In this document: in pieces, positions 53,444-62,482 of the stretch
How the letters are laid out: each line of letters opens with the position of its first letter
Position numbering within the stretch: the stretch's first letter is position 1
Source: Cloacibacterium caeni
GTDB taxonomy: Bacteria; Bacteroidota; Bacteroidia; Flavobacteriales; Weeksellaceae
NCBI RefSeq assembly: GCF_907163125.1
Contig: NZ_OU015319.1
Coordinates: forward strand, 558,001-622,000
Reading direction: 5' to 3'
DNA: 64,000 bases
Notes under the pieces: model-generated
The model's database searches: none
The model's input: the letters and a program-made list of their open reading frames with translations, nothing else
What the model was told of the DNA's origin: nothing
Program-made: the position numbers and the translations under genes

Positions 53444-54454
53444 TTATTTTTTGGCGTTCTTTTGTTCCTCAATATCATTTTTGAAAAACGAAGAGAATAT
53501 ATCAATTGTGTTAGGGAAGTTGCTATCTTGCCAATAAGATTCTTGGTAAGAACTTTTATTTTTGCTAAAACCTATGTCATCTTTTGGTTTGACATATTCA
53601 TAAGAAATAGGAATAAATTCTGTGTATAAAACGACATCATTATTATTTTCCTCAGATTTGTGTTTCATACTAAAACGGATTGTATTAGAAAACTTATTAA
53701 GATAATTAAAGGGATAATTCTTAAGAGAAGCACCAGATAAATAATTGGCAAAGATTTCTCTTGAAAAGTTATTCATTTGAAAGCCCAAAAAGTTCACATT
53801 CATACTTTCAATATTCTTTTTGGTCAAGCTTATTTTTTCGCTCTCTTGTTTATTTTCAGAGAAAGAATACTTGCCATTATCCATTACTGCTTTTATGTTT
53901 TCGACTGCTTCTAATTTTGGAAGTTTCATTTGCGTTTTCAAATCAAAAGAAGCTACTTTTTTATATTTTTGATCCGCATCTTTTAAGGTAAAAACTCGGT
54001 ATTGCTCTAAATATTCATTTTCAATTTTGCTCTCTTGTTTATTGATTTTATAAGTAATAATACCATCTGCATAGCAATTGAACTTCTTGTTCATCAATAC
54101 ATAAGTTATGAAATATCCTTTAATGTAATATTCTTTTAACTCATCTTTCTTTTCTAAAACAATTGGTTTAATTTCTACAATTTTATCAGAAATATAGAAA
54201 CTATTCATTTCTAAATCTGCTAACCTCAAAGTATCTGTGATAATGTTTTCGTGAGAAAGTAAGTAGAAGTCTTCTTTGGTAAGTTCTTCTTTATTAATTA
54301 CACCATTAATGTCCGTTTTTGTAACCACATTGCCGTTTTTGTCAAAAACTAAGACATTGACTAAAGGCTTATTAGAAGTTTTAGATATAAACTTAACTTC
54401 TTGAGCGTTTGCTATTGAAAACAATAGCATAAAGGTTAAATAAAGTATTCTCAT
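53444..54454 (-). CDS. Secreted protein of unknown function in the bacteriocin operon
   Basis: This 336-residue protein has a signal peptide (LYLTFMLLFSIANAQ). A short beta-sandwich-like region follows (SKTSNKPLVNVLVFDKNGNVVTKTDINGVINKEEL), like a carboxypeptidase-regulatory or Cna-B-type domain at 20-75. The remainder is unrecognised and rich in Lys and Asn. It sits 6 bases after the aspartyl protease gene. It could be an immunity or surface protein for the peptide made here. Confidence 0.55.
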   Translation of the reverse strand: MRILYLTFMLLFSIANAQEVKFISKTSNKPLVNVLVFDKNGNVVTKTDINGVINKEELTKEDFYLLSHENIITDTLRLADLEMNSFYISDKIVEIKPIVLEKKDELKEYYIKGYFITYVLMNKKFNCYADGIITYKINKQESKIENEYLEQYRVFTLKDADQKYKKVASFDLKTQMKLPKLEAVENIKAVMDNGKYSFSENKQESEKISLTKKNIESMNVNFLGFQMNNFSREIFANYLSGASLKNYPFNYLNKFSNTIRFSMKHKSEENNNDVVLYTEFIPISYEYVKPKDDIGFSKNKSSYQESYWQDSNFPNTIDIFSSFFKNDIEEQKNAKK

Positions 54455-54460
54455 GTTTTA

Positions 54461-55567
54461 TTATTTTACGATATTTATTATTTTATCATTTTTCAATCGA
54501 ATTATCATCTGAGATTTTTCAAATTGAGCTACAATATTTTGCGCATCTGTACATAAATCATATTGTTCTAAATTGATGCCATTAATGGAAGCTATTTCAT
54601 CCAATACTTTTAGTCCACTTTTATCTGCCAGACTGTTTTTATAGACATTTGAAACTCTAATATTATTGTAGAATTTTTCAATTGAAAAACCAAAATTCAT
54701 TTTAATATCCACATCCGTTTTAAAATCTTCATGTTTTTTCAGATAGATATTCTTAAAACCTTCATCAAAAATAACTTCAAAGTTTTTTAAAAAACCAGCC
54801 CCTATGGATGTTAACAAATGATCAGAGTATTTTATTGGGAGATCAACTTCCTTGTCAATTACATAAATTTTACCTTTTGCAATATATTCTTCAGAAATAA
54901 TATTTCCATAAGAATTTTGCATTTCTAATAATTTTATTTTAGGGATTTTCTGATTTTTCTTATTTACAGATATAATATCGAAAGAGCCTGTATCAATAAT
55001 AAAATCAGTATTTATGTCATTTATCTTTAAACTAAAAGTTGGCTTCTTATCTGACCCAAAAAACTTTCCCCCATTATGTTTAAAATTTATAGGATATATA
55101 CTATAGCCATCGTTATTAAAAGCTGAGTTCGAGTATAAAAGTTCATTATTTTTTAAATTAAGTTTCCAATTATATTTTTTAATGATATCCATCCCGATTA
55201 TGCCAATAATATTTTCAGGATTACAACTCCCTAAAATCTTTTTAATATCAATAAACCTAACTTCTATTTTTTCTTCTCTTAAATTTCCTATTTCGAGGCT
55301 ATTTAATCTAATATTCCTAAAAGATAATTGACCATAGTAAGTATTGATTGTTTCTTTTCTTCTATAATTTTCTATATCCAAAGTACCAACGTCCAATAAC
55401 GTTTTTGTTGAACCTGTATCAAATATTAATTTACCCGAAACAAATCTGCCGTTAATTTTTATAGAATCACAAATCAAAACATTACCTTTCTCTTTTAGAT
55501 GAAAAAGTTTGAGTTGTTGTGAGTTAAAAAGATTAAATATCAGTAAAAATTGTAGAGCAAATTTCAT
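54461..55567 (-). CDS. Retropepsin-like aspartyl protease with PDZ domain
   Basis: This 368-residue protein has a signal peptide (ALQFLLIFNLFNSQQ) and two aspartyl-protease lobes with IFDTGSTKTLLD (about 48-60) and FIIDTGSFDIIS (about 195-206). A C-terminal PDZ-like domain (ADKSGLKVLDEIASINGINLEQYD) completes it. It would act in the periplasm or outside and is a candidate for trimming exported peptides. ATG 55567 is chosen over a GTG two codons earlier. The gene lies 68 bases after the first precursor gene. Confidence 0.85.
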   Translation of the reverse strand: MKFALQFLLIFNLFNSQQLKLFHLKEKGNVLICDSIKINGRFVSGKLIFDTGSTKTLLDVGTLDIENYRRKETINTYYGQLSFRNIRLNSLEIGNLREEKIEVRFIDIKKILGSCNPENIIGIIGMDIIKKYNWKLNLKNNELLYSNSAFNNDGYSIYPINFKHNGGKFFGSDKKPTFSLKINDINTDFIIDTGSFDIISVNKKNQKIPKIKLLEMQNSYGNIISEEYIAKGKIYVIDKEVDLPIKYSDHLLTSIGAGFLKNFEVIFDEGFKNIYLKKHEDFKTDVDIKMNFGFSIEKFYNNIRVSNVYKNSLADKSGLKVLDEIASINGINLEQYDLCTDAQNIVAQFEKSQMIIRLKNDKIINIVK

Positions 55568-55635
55568 AACCACAATTGTAGATTTTTATTGAATAATTTA
55601 GGAAAGGGAGAAAACCTCCCTTTCTTTAATTTAAA

Positions 55636-55806
55636 TTAATTCCCAACCCTTTTCCCATTAACAGTTGTTATAGTATCAGGGTTATTATCTTTTGCAAATG
55701 CATCAGCTAACAAAAGAATAGCAGCAACAAATAATACAGCTAGCCAAGGAAACCCTCCTTCTGTCTCTCTCATCTCTTGAAGAGACATTTCTTGTAAATT
55801 TTTCAT
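55636..55806 (-). CDS. Double-glycine bacteriocin-type precursor 1
   Basis: This 56-residue peptide has an 18-residue leader (MKNLQEMSLQEMRETEGG) ending in Gly-Gly, as needed for C39 cleavage. The core starts FPWLAVLFVAAILLLADAF, a hydrophobic helix of about 18 residues, then a polar tail AKDNNPDTITTVNGKRVGN. There is no Cys. This resembles class II-type bacteriocin precursors seen in Flavobacteriia. It is the first gene of the minus-strand operon that encodes the protease, HlyD, PCAT and TolC. A weak hairpin at 55604-55618 separates it from the protease gene. Confidence 0.82.
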   Translation of the reverse strand: MKNLQEMSLQEMRETEGGFPWLAVLFVAAILLLADAFAKDNNPDTITTVNGKRVGN

Positions 55807-55969
55807 TTTGTAAAATTTTTAAAGTTAATAAATTTGTGTCATATAAACCCTGACATTGGGATTTTGCTGATCAGCATTTTTGAATTGTACACTTCAAAAA
55901 GGTAAAGAATTAGGTTCTTTTCCGAGAACAAAAATGAATTAATAATAAAGATAACACAAGTAAAGCTAT

Positions 55970-55988
55970 CCAAGATTGATAAATTCCG
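55970..55988 (+). promoter_or_regulatory. Conserved 19-bp motif, copy A (RiPP regulon)
   Basis: CCAAGATTGATAAATTCCG differs from copy B by two bases. It lies between the divergent precursor-1 operon (163 bases from its ATG) and the AraC-type regulator gene (128 bases from its ATG). A TACTTGTG near-match to the -7 box for the minus strand lies at 55955-55962, so the motif covers the -33 zone of that promoter. Confidence 0.7.
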
Positions 55989-56068
55989 ACATTTTGAATA
56001 CTAAAATTTATAAATTAACGGTTTAAATCAAATGCCTACCTTTTCATTATCAATCAATTACATGCTAA

Positions 56069-56100
56069 TTGTTAAAAATTAATAATAATCACTAATTTTG
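56069..56100 (+). promoter_or_regulatory. Promoter of the AraC-type regulator gene
   Basis: TTG at 56069-56071 and TAATTTTG at 56093-56100 are 21 bases apart; the ATG is 16 bases downstream. This promoter has both elements and is separate from motif A. Confidence 0.65.
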
Positions 56101-56116
56101 TGAGATAAAATCACAT

Positions 56117-57844
56117 ATGAGAAAAATTTATTTAATATTAATCATTATCTGTCCAATTTTATTCTTTTCTCAGAGTAAAAAGGGATTTTATTTGCCCGAT
56201 ACTTTAAAAACTAAATCTTTTGATTATTTAAAAAAAGGATATGATAAAGAATTTCAATCGAAAAAGAACTTAGCTGAATTATATGCCAATTGTTTATTAT
56301 TAAAAGGTAAAAAAGAAAAAAATGATTTAAAAACAATAGATGGATATATATCATTGTATCGTTTAAAAGATGATGATTTATCTGCTTTGTCATATTTGGA
56401 TAGTATGATGATAGTTTCTAAAAAAATAAATAATAAAGAGTATTTGTCTGATGGTTATATGTACAAAGGAAATTACTATTATTTGAAAGGAGACTATTTA
56501 AAATCACTAGGAAGCTATTTAGAAGCGAGAAATTATGCTGAAAATAATAGTGAAACTTATCATATTCTTAATTTTAATATTGGGTTATTAAAATTAGAAT
56601 TAGGCAATTATCAAGAGGCTCAAAATCTATTTTTTGATTTTAAAAAATATATTGAATATAAGGGGCAGACAAAACGCATTGACTACGTGAGTTGCTTATA
56701 TGCTATTGCATATACTTATAACAAAACAAATATGATTGATTTATCAGAGTCTTTTGTAAAATTGGGTTTAAAAGCAAATGAACAAATAAAAGATCAAGAA
56801 AGTTATCTGAATTTACTTTTGGTATCGGGAATAAATTCTTACAAAAGGAAAAACTATAAGGAGGCAATAGAGAAATTAGAAAAAGTGGACAAATTGACCC
56901 GAAAAAATTCTTATAATCTGCAAAACCTAGCTCTTAGTGAGTTTTATATTGGTAAAAGCTTAAATAGGATTAATGATGCTAATTTTTTAAATAAATTCAA
57001 AACAGTTGATTCCATCATATTTAAAACTAAAAACGTTACATCGGAGTTAAGAGAGATATATCCTTTTTTAATTGAACATTATAAGGAGAATAATGATAAG
57101 CAAAAGCAATTATTATATATTGAACATTTATTAACTTTTGATAGCATATCGAGTTCTAATAAATATAACCTTTCTACAATAATTAATAAAAAGTATGATA
57201 CTCCAAACCTTATAATTGAAAAAGAAAAATTGATTTCTGATTTAAATTCTAAAAACTCTACATTATTTTGGATAATTGGAATTATTGGATTGCTGACCAT
57301 CTCCTTAATAATAATTTATTATAAAAATAGAAAGCAAATTAAATTTTATGAAAGACAAGCAGAAGCTCTATTAAAAAATTCAAAAGATATTGTTAACATA
57401 GAGGACATCTCTATTAATACAAATAGTTGGAATATTGGAAAAGAAGAAGTTGATAAACCAAAATCCTCACTTCCAGAAGATATTATAGAAAACCTTAGAC
57501 TGAAGTTCACACAATTTGAAAATGAAAAAGGCTTTTTGAATAAAAGTCTTACCTTGGATAACTTAGCAAAAGACTTTGAAACTAATAGAGATTATCTTTC
57601 AAAAACGGTTAATGAGTTGAAAGGGAAAAATTTTTCTCAATATATTAATGAATTAAGAATTAACAATATAGTGGAAGAACTTAAGAACAATCCTCATCTT
57701 CAAAAATATACAATTGCTGGAATTGCAGAAGAAGCAGGATATAATAATTCTGAATCCTTTACTAATTCTTTTAAAAAACACACAGGAACTTTGCCTTCAT
57801 ATTATATAAAAGCATTACAAGAGAAAAAAAACGAAATTTTATAA
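56117..57844 (+). CDS. Membrane-bound TPR/AraC-type regulator
   Basis: This 575-residue protein has a signal peptide (KIYLILIIICPILFFSQ) and a periplasmic TPR-rich sensor (about 100-330, with GNYYYLKGDYLKSLGSYLEAR, FNIGLLKLELGNYQEAQNLF, KEAIEKLEKVDKLT). One membrane helix (LFWIIGIIGLLTISLIIIYY, near 382-402) leads to a cytoplasmic AraC-type DNA-binding domain (LTLDNLAKDFETNRDYLSKTVNE, YTIAGIAEEAGYNNSESFTNSFKKHTG). Such one-component regulators sense envelope signals. It sits between the two biosynthetic arms and is the natural candidate to bind the 19-bp motif. Confidence 0.88.
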   Translation: MRKIYLILIIICPILFFSQSKKGFYLPDTLKTKSFDYLKKGYDKEFQSKKNLAELYANCLLLKGKKEKNDLKTIDGYISLYRLKDDDLSALSYLDSMMIVSKKINNKEYLSDGYMYKGNYYYLKGDYLKSLGSYLEARNYAENNSETYHILNFNIGLLKLELGNYQEAQNLFFDFKKYIEYKGQTKRIDYVSCLYAIAYTYNKTNMIDLSESFVKLGLKANEQIKDQESYLNLLLVSGINSYKRKNYKEAIEKLEKVDKLTRKNSYNLQNLALSEFYIGKSLNRINDANFLNKFKTVDSIIFKTKNVTSELREIYPFLIEHYKENNDKQKQLLYIEHLLTFDSISSSNKYNLSTIINKKYDTPNLIIEKEKLISDLNSKNSTLFWIIGIIGLLTISLIIIYYKNRKQIKFYERQAEALLKNSKDIVNIEDISINTNSWNIGKEEVDKPKSSLPEDIIENLRLKFTQFENEKGFLNKSLTLDNLAKDFETNRDYLSKTVNELKGKNFSQYINELRINNIVEELKNNPHLQKYTIAGIAEEAGYNNSESFTNSFKKHTGTLPSYYIKALQEKKNEIL

Positions 57845-57880
57845 TGCACTTATTTAAAGGTGTTTAAATATGATAAATTC

Positions 57881-57899
57881 CCAAAATTGATAAATTTCG
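57881..57899 (+). promoter_or_regulatory. Conserved 19-bp motif, copy B (RiPP regulon)
   Basis: CCAAAATTGATAAATTTCG lies 73 bases before the ATG of precursor 2. TGATAAATTC at 57871-57880 and TGATAAATTTCG at 57888-57899 form a direct repeat 17 bases apart, the arrangement AraC-type regulators often bind. No standard -7/-33 pair follows, as expected for an activator-dependent promoter. Confidence 0.75.
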
Positions 57900-57972
57900 A
57901 TATCTTTTTTTACATACATTATAAAATATTCACTTTTTTTGTAACAAGTTTAATTTAAAAAATTCGTCCAAA

Positions 57973-58122
57973 ATGAAAAAGACACAAAATCAAAATCAGA
58001 AAAAGCTATCTCTAAACAAATTAAGAATAGCAAAAATTAATAATCCTCAAATCATAAAAGGAGGAGATGCAGATGCTAACATACCAACTGGTACAGTCCC
58101 AACAAAGAAAACTGATCAATAA
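57973..58122 (+). CDS. Class I lanthipeptide-type precursor 2, without Cys
   Basis: This 49-residue peptide has a leader with the Bacteroidetes natural-product pattern KLSLNKLRIAKINNPQIIKGG, ending in Gly-Gly at residues 30-31. The core is DADANIPTGTVPTKKTDQ, with four Thr, no Ser and no Cys. LanB could dehydrate the Thr residues, but thioether rings cannot form within it. Its stop (TAA) shares a base with the ATG of the next gene (TAATG), so it is coupled to the peptidase gene. It is short and easily missed by gene finders. Confidence 0.85.
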   Translation: MKKTQNQNQKKLSLNKLRIAKINNPQIIKGGDADANIPTGTVPTKKTDQ

Positions 58123-60305
58123 TGCATAAATTCAAATTCTGCTTTTATACTTTTTTTATCTTTTGTTTGGGATTATTAAATGCTCAAAAAATGAATCTTG
58201 CACCATCTTCAACTGTAACAGAAAAATATTTTGGAATTAATATAGTTGATGAGTATAGAAATTTAGAAAATTTAAAAGATTCTTCTGTTGTTAATTGGAT
58301 GCGTGAGCAAACAAAATATTCAACAAATACTTTGAAATCCATTTCAAATAGACAATATTATATTGATAAAAGAAAAGAATTTGATAAGCGTAAATCATTT
58401 TCTGTAAATAGTATAAACGTTACAGAAAATGGTTTTTATTTTTATTTGAAGAAAAAACCCGAAGAAAGCACAGCTAAACTATATTTTAGAAAGACTTTTA
58501 ATGGAACAGAAACTGAAATATTTAATCCTCAAAGTTATAAACCTGAGAATAAAAAAAACTATCAAATTAGTTACATTAAACCAAATTTTGATGGTTCAAA
58601 AATAGCAATTGCTTTAACTGAAAGTGGTAAAGAAATTTCTGAAATGATTATTTATGATGTGAAAAAGAATAAATTACTCTCTGATGTTATTACCAATTGC
58701 TGGCCATCTGATGGTGGAGGTGTATCTTGGTTCCCTGATAATGAACGCTTTATTTATCTTCATTATCCAGTTATTGACCCAAATTCAATTTTTTTTCTAA
58801 AAAATATGGAATCGGTCATTTATAAAATCGGAGAGGATCCCCAAATATTAAATGACATATTTTCAAAAGAAAATGATCCCAATTTAAAAATTAATTCCGA
58901 AGATTTTCCTATTGTAAATTTACCCAATAAAGAATCTAAATTTCTATTTGGTTATATAGCTGGTGCTACAAATTTTGTTAACACCTATTACAAGCCGTTA
59001 AATGAAATAAATAAAAAAGGCAGTTGGAAATTATTATTTGACAAAGATAAAAAAGTAAGCAATTTTATTGTAAAAGGAAACGATATTATTTTTGTATCAG
59101 AAAAAAATGGTATGACAGCTATTTATAGGACTTCATTATTAAAACCTAATTTTGAAAACCCGGATTTAATAGTCCCTAACACTTCTGATGAAGTAATAAA
59201 TGGATTATCTAATATAAAAGATGGATTTTTATTTAGTAGTACAAAAAATGGAGTAGAAGCAAAACTTTATTTATACAAAAAAACACATGTAGAACAATTA
59301 GTCCTTCCTTTTCCTGCTGGAGACATTTCAATAGGCACACAAAGTTCTAGGTCAAATAATTTTTGGATTACATGTAGTGGGTGGAAAAATGACTCTGAAA
59401 GATTTAAATACAATTATGCTTTAAAAAAATTCACATCAGAAAATCTTTCCCCTATAATTGATTATCCTGAGTTTAAAGATATTATTGTAGAAGAAACTGT
59501 TGTGAAGTCTCATGATGGAGTAGACATTCCTCTTTCTTTAATATATAAAAAAGGAATAAATAAAAATAAACATAATCCTCTCCTTATTGATGCATATGGT
59601 GGCTATGGAATTATTAATAGCCCTTATTTTTCAAAAACATATATGTTATGGGCTTTAGAAGGAGGAATAATGGCAATTGCACATGTTAGAGGCGGAGGAG
59701 AGAAAGGAGAAGAATGGCACCTAGGTGGGTTTAAAGAAACTAAACCAAATTCATGGAAAGATTTAATCTCTTGTGCCGAGTATATGATAAATAAAGATTA
59801 CACATCTTCAGAAAATATAGCTATTTGGGGAGCAAGTGCTGGAGGAATTACCATAGGAAGAGCAATGACCGAAAGACCTGATTTATTTAAAGCCGCAATT
59901 ATTGATGCTGGCGTTGTAAATGCTTCAAGAATGGAGTTTACTCCAAACGGACTAAATAATGTGAAAGAATTAGGTTCATTAAAAATAGAATCTGAATTTA
60001 AGGCTTTACTAGAAATGGATGCGTATCTACATATTAAAAAAGGAATTAAATATCCTGCTGCACTTATTACTGGGGGAATTAATGATCCTAGAGTATCACC
60101 ATGGATGCCTACCAAATTTGCAGCAAAACTGCTTGCAAATAATGATTCAGAAAATCCTACCCTTTTAAAAATTGATTACGAAGGCGGTCATGGTGGAGAC
60201 ATTCCAACTCTACAATTATATGAAAATCTAGCGGATATTTTTGTTTTTGCATTTTGGCAATTAGGACATCCTGATTATCAACTCAAAAAAGACGAGAAAA
60301 AATAA
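58122..60305 (+). CDS. Secreted prolyl oligopeptidase (S9A), candidate RiPP protease
   Basis: This 727-residue protein has a signal peptide (FYTFFIFCLGLLNAQ), an N-terminal propeller and a C-terminal alpha/beta hydrolase. The triad is Ser572 in WGASAGG (GGSNGG in most relatives), Asp655 in INDPRVSPW, and His690 in EGGHGGD. It cuts short peptides after Pro. It lies between the precursor and LanB genes with overlaps or zero gaps, so it very likely processes the product; the core has Pro in NIPTGTVPT. Export before cleavage is implied by the signal peptide. Confidence 0.9.
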   Translation: MHKFKFCFYTFFIFCLGLLNAQKMNLAPSSTVTEKYFGINIVDEYRNLENLKDSSVVNWMREQTKYSTNTLKSISNRQYYIDKRKEFDKRKSFSVNSINVTENGFYFYLKKKPEESTAKLYFRKTFNGTETEIFNPQSYKPENKKNYQISYIKPNFDGSKIAIALTESGKEISEMIIYDVKKNKLLSDVITNCWPSDGGGVSWFPDNERFIYLHYPVIDPNSIFFLKNMESVIYKIGEDPQILNDIFSKENDPNLKINSEDFPIVNLPNKESKFLFGYIAGATNFVNTYYKPLNEINKKGSWKLLFDKDKKVSNFIVKGNDIIFVSEKNGMTAIYRTSLLKPNFENPDLIVPNTSDEVINGLSNIKDGFLFSSTKNGVEAKLYLYKKTHVEQLVLPFPAGDISIGTQSSRSNNFWITCSGWKNDSERFKYNYALKKFTSENLSPIIDYPEFKDIIVEETVVKSHDGVDIPLSLIYKKGINKNKHNPLLIDAYGGYGIINSPYFSKTYMLWALEGGIMAIAHVRGGGEKGEEWHLGGFKETKPNSWKDLISCAEYMINKDYTSSENIAIWGASAGGITIGRAMTERPDLFKAAIIDAGVVNASRMEFTPNGLNNVKELGSLKIESEFKALLEMDAYLHIKKGIKYPAALITGGINDPRVSPWMPTKFAAKLLANNDSENPTLLKIDYEGGHGGDIPTLQLYENLADIFVFAFWQLGHPDYQLKKDEKK

Positions 60306-62477
60306 ATGCCAAAATTCCCTTACAATTTTTTTGATGATTTTATTGTCAGATTACCTCATTTATCTTTTAAAGAATTTAAAAGAAATTTTTATGAGAAATG
60401 CACAGATGATGAAAATATAGAAAAATATCTTACTAGTATTATTTTTAGAGAAGCCATTTACTTAGCTTCTCTTTCTTTGTTTAATGAAACTAAGACTAAA
60501 ATTAGTGAAAAGTCTAAAGTCTCATTAGTGAAATATTACAATAGAGCTAGTACACGCTATACACCATTTGGATTATTTGCTGGAGTAAGTTTAGGTAAAT
60601 TTGATAAAGAAGATGATTTCCCTAAATTATTTTCAGAGAATGAAAGATCTAGAGACACCAAGCTTGATATGCACTTTTTGGTTGAACTATCAAAGCATCT
60701 TAATTCAATACCTCATATTAAAAATAACATTTTATACTTTCCCAATAATAGTATTTATACAATTGGAAAAAATAAAATCCGTTTTGTAGAATATGAAAAT
60801 AAAGAGGGAAAAAGAGATTACATAATTTCTTCTGCTCCTCTTTCTGAAGAGTTAGAACAAATATTACTTGTTTCTAAAGAAGGTAAAACAATTGATGAAC
60901 TGTCATCAGTACTTATTAATGAAGAAATATCTTTAGAAGAAGCTAGAGAATTTATTGATGAGCTCATAGAAAATCAGGTTTTGGTAAGTGAACTAGAACC
61001 AAATGTAGCAGGAAATAATTTTTTAGATTCAATCATTTCAATTTTAGAAAGAATTGGAGCTAACGAAGAAAGAGACCTTTTGGTTGCCATAAAAATTAAA
61101 ATGCAGCAGCTCGATTTAAATTTTGGAAATTCAGAAAACATGTATGCTGAAATTGAAGAACTTATTAATAATCTCAATTTAGAATATGATAAAAAGTATC
61201 TCTTTCAGACGGATTTATATTATGATAGCAAAATAAAATTATCATATGAATGGAAAAGACAACTAAAAAAGGGGATTTCATTTTTAAATAAGATTACTAT
61301 CTTAAATAGAGAAACTGTTTTAGAAAAATTTAAAGAAGCATTTTACGAAAGATTTGAAAATGAAGAGGTTTCCCTTTCCTATGCTTTAGATTCTGAAATT
61401 GGGATAGGCTATTTGCAAAATATACCAACAAAAGGAGTTCATCCGTATTTAGAAGATATAGTCTTACCTTCTTCCAAACAAAAAAGAGAACTTCAATTTA
61501 AATTAAATCCAATACATCTTATTCTCAATCAAAGGTTACAAAAATCCTATTGGAATAATGATTATGTCATAAAATTATCAGAAGATGATTTTAATGATTT
61601 TGAAGAAAATTGGAATGATTTGTCGGATACTTTATCGTTAATTGGAGAAATAGTTTCTGATAATCAACAAGAAAAATTATACATTAACAATATTAGTGGA
61701 AATGCAGGAAGGTTACTTGGAAGATTTTGTTCAGAAAAGTCAACAATAAAAGATTTTGTAATACAAATTTCGGATAAGGAACAAGAACTAAATCCAGAGA
61801 AAATTTTAGCCGAAATTATACATCTTCCAGAATCTAGAATTGGAAATGTGATAAGAAGACCTCAATTAAGGAGTTACGAAATCCCCTACTTGGCTAATTC
61901 TGCTTTAAAGAAAGAAAATCAAATATCAGTAGATGATTTGTATCTTTCAATAAAGAATGGTAAGTTATTTTTAAGATCAAAAAAACACAATAAAGAAGTT
62001 ATTCCTCATTTGACGAATGCTCACAACTATTCTAATAACTCTTTGCCTATCTACCATTTTTTATGCGATTATAGTAAACAAAAAATTAGGACAAGTTTAT
62101 TTTTTGATTGGGGTGGATTGTCAAAAATTTATGATTTCTTGCCAAGAGTTGAATATGAAAATATAATCCTTTCAAAAGCTCAATGGAAAATTAATTCTGA
62201 GCAAATTAAAATTTTTAATTCAATTATTCTATCTGAAAATATGGAACACTTGTTTCAAAAAATTGAAGAGTGGAGAAAATTAAAGCAAATTCCACAATGG
62301 ATTCAATGGGTGCAAGGAGATAATACTTTGGCAGTTAATTTACAAAACTTCGATTTAGTTCAAATGTTTTTTTCATCTGTTAAAAATGAAAAAGAAATTA
62401 TTATTGAAGAGTTTTTAATTAATGATAAGTCTGATTATGTTCATCAATTTGTGTTTTCACTTTATAAAGATTTATAA
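60306..62477 (+). CDS. Lantibiotic dehydratase, glutamylation part (LanB N-terminal)
   Basis: This 723-residue protein is of the LanB family and activates Ser/Thr of a precursor by tRNA-dependent glutamylation. The conserved block YYNRASTRYTPFGLFAGVSLG lies at about 77-97, with later SGNAGRLLGRFCSE and LPRVEYENIILSKAQWKI. The elimination domain is missing here and encoded by the next gene, 5 bases away. It begins immediately after the peptidase stop codon. No LanC-type cyclase gene is seen in the window. Confidence 0.92.
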   Translation: MPKFPYNFFDDFIVRLPHLSFKEFKRNFYEKCTDDENIEKYLTSIIFREAIYLASLSLFNETKTKISEKSKVSLVKYYNRASTRYTPFGLFAGVSLGKFDKEDDFPKLFSENERSRDTKLDMHFLVELSKHLNSIPHIKNNILYFPNNSIYTIGKNKIRFVEYENKEGKRDYIISSAPLSEELEQILLVSKEGKTIDELSSVLINEEISLEEAREFIDELIENQVLVSELEPNVAGNNFLDSIISILERIGANEERDLLVAIKIKMQQLDLNFGNSENMYAEIEELINNLNLEYDKKYLFQTDLYYDSKIKLSYEWKRQLKKGISFLNKITILNRETVLEKFKEAFYERFENEEVSLSYALDSEIGIGYLQNIPTKGVHPYLEDIVLPSSKQKRELQFKLNPIHLILNQRLQKSYWNNDYVIKLSEDDFNDFEENWNDLSDTLSLIGEIVSDNQQEKLYINNISGNAGRLLGRFCSEKSTIKDFVIQISDKEQELNPEKILAEIIHLPESRIGNVIRRPQLRSYEIPYLANSALKKENQISVDDLYLSIKNGKLFLRSKKHNKEVIPHLTNAHNYSNNSLPIYHFLCDYSKQKIRTSLFFDWGGLSKIYDFLPRVEYENIILSKAQWKINSEQIKIFNSIILSENMEHLFQKIEEWRKLKQIPQWIQWVQGDNTLAVNLQNFDLVQMFFSSVKNEKEIIIEEFLINDKSDYVHQFVFSLYKDL

Positions 62478-62482
62478 ACAAA

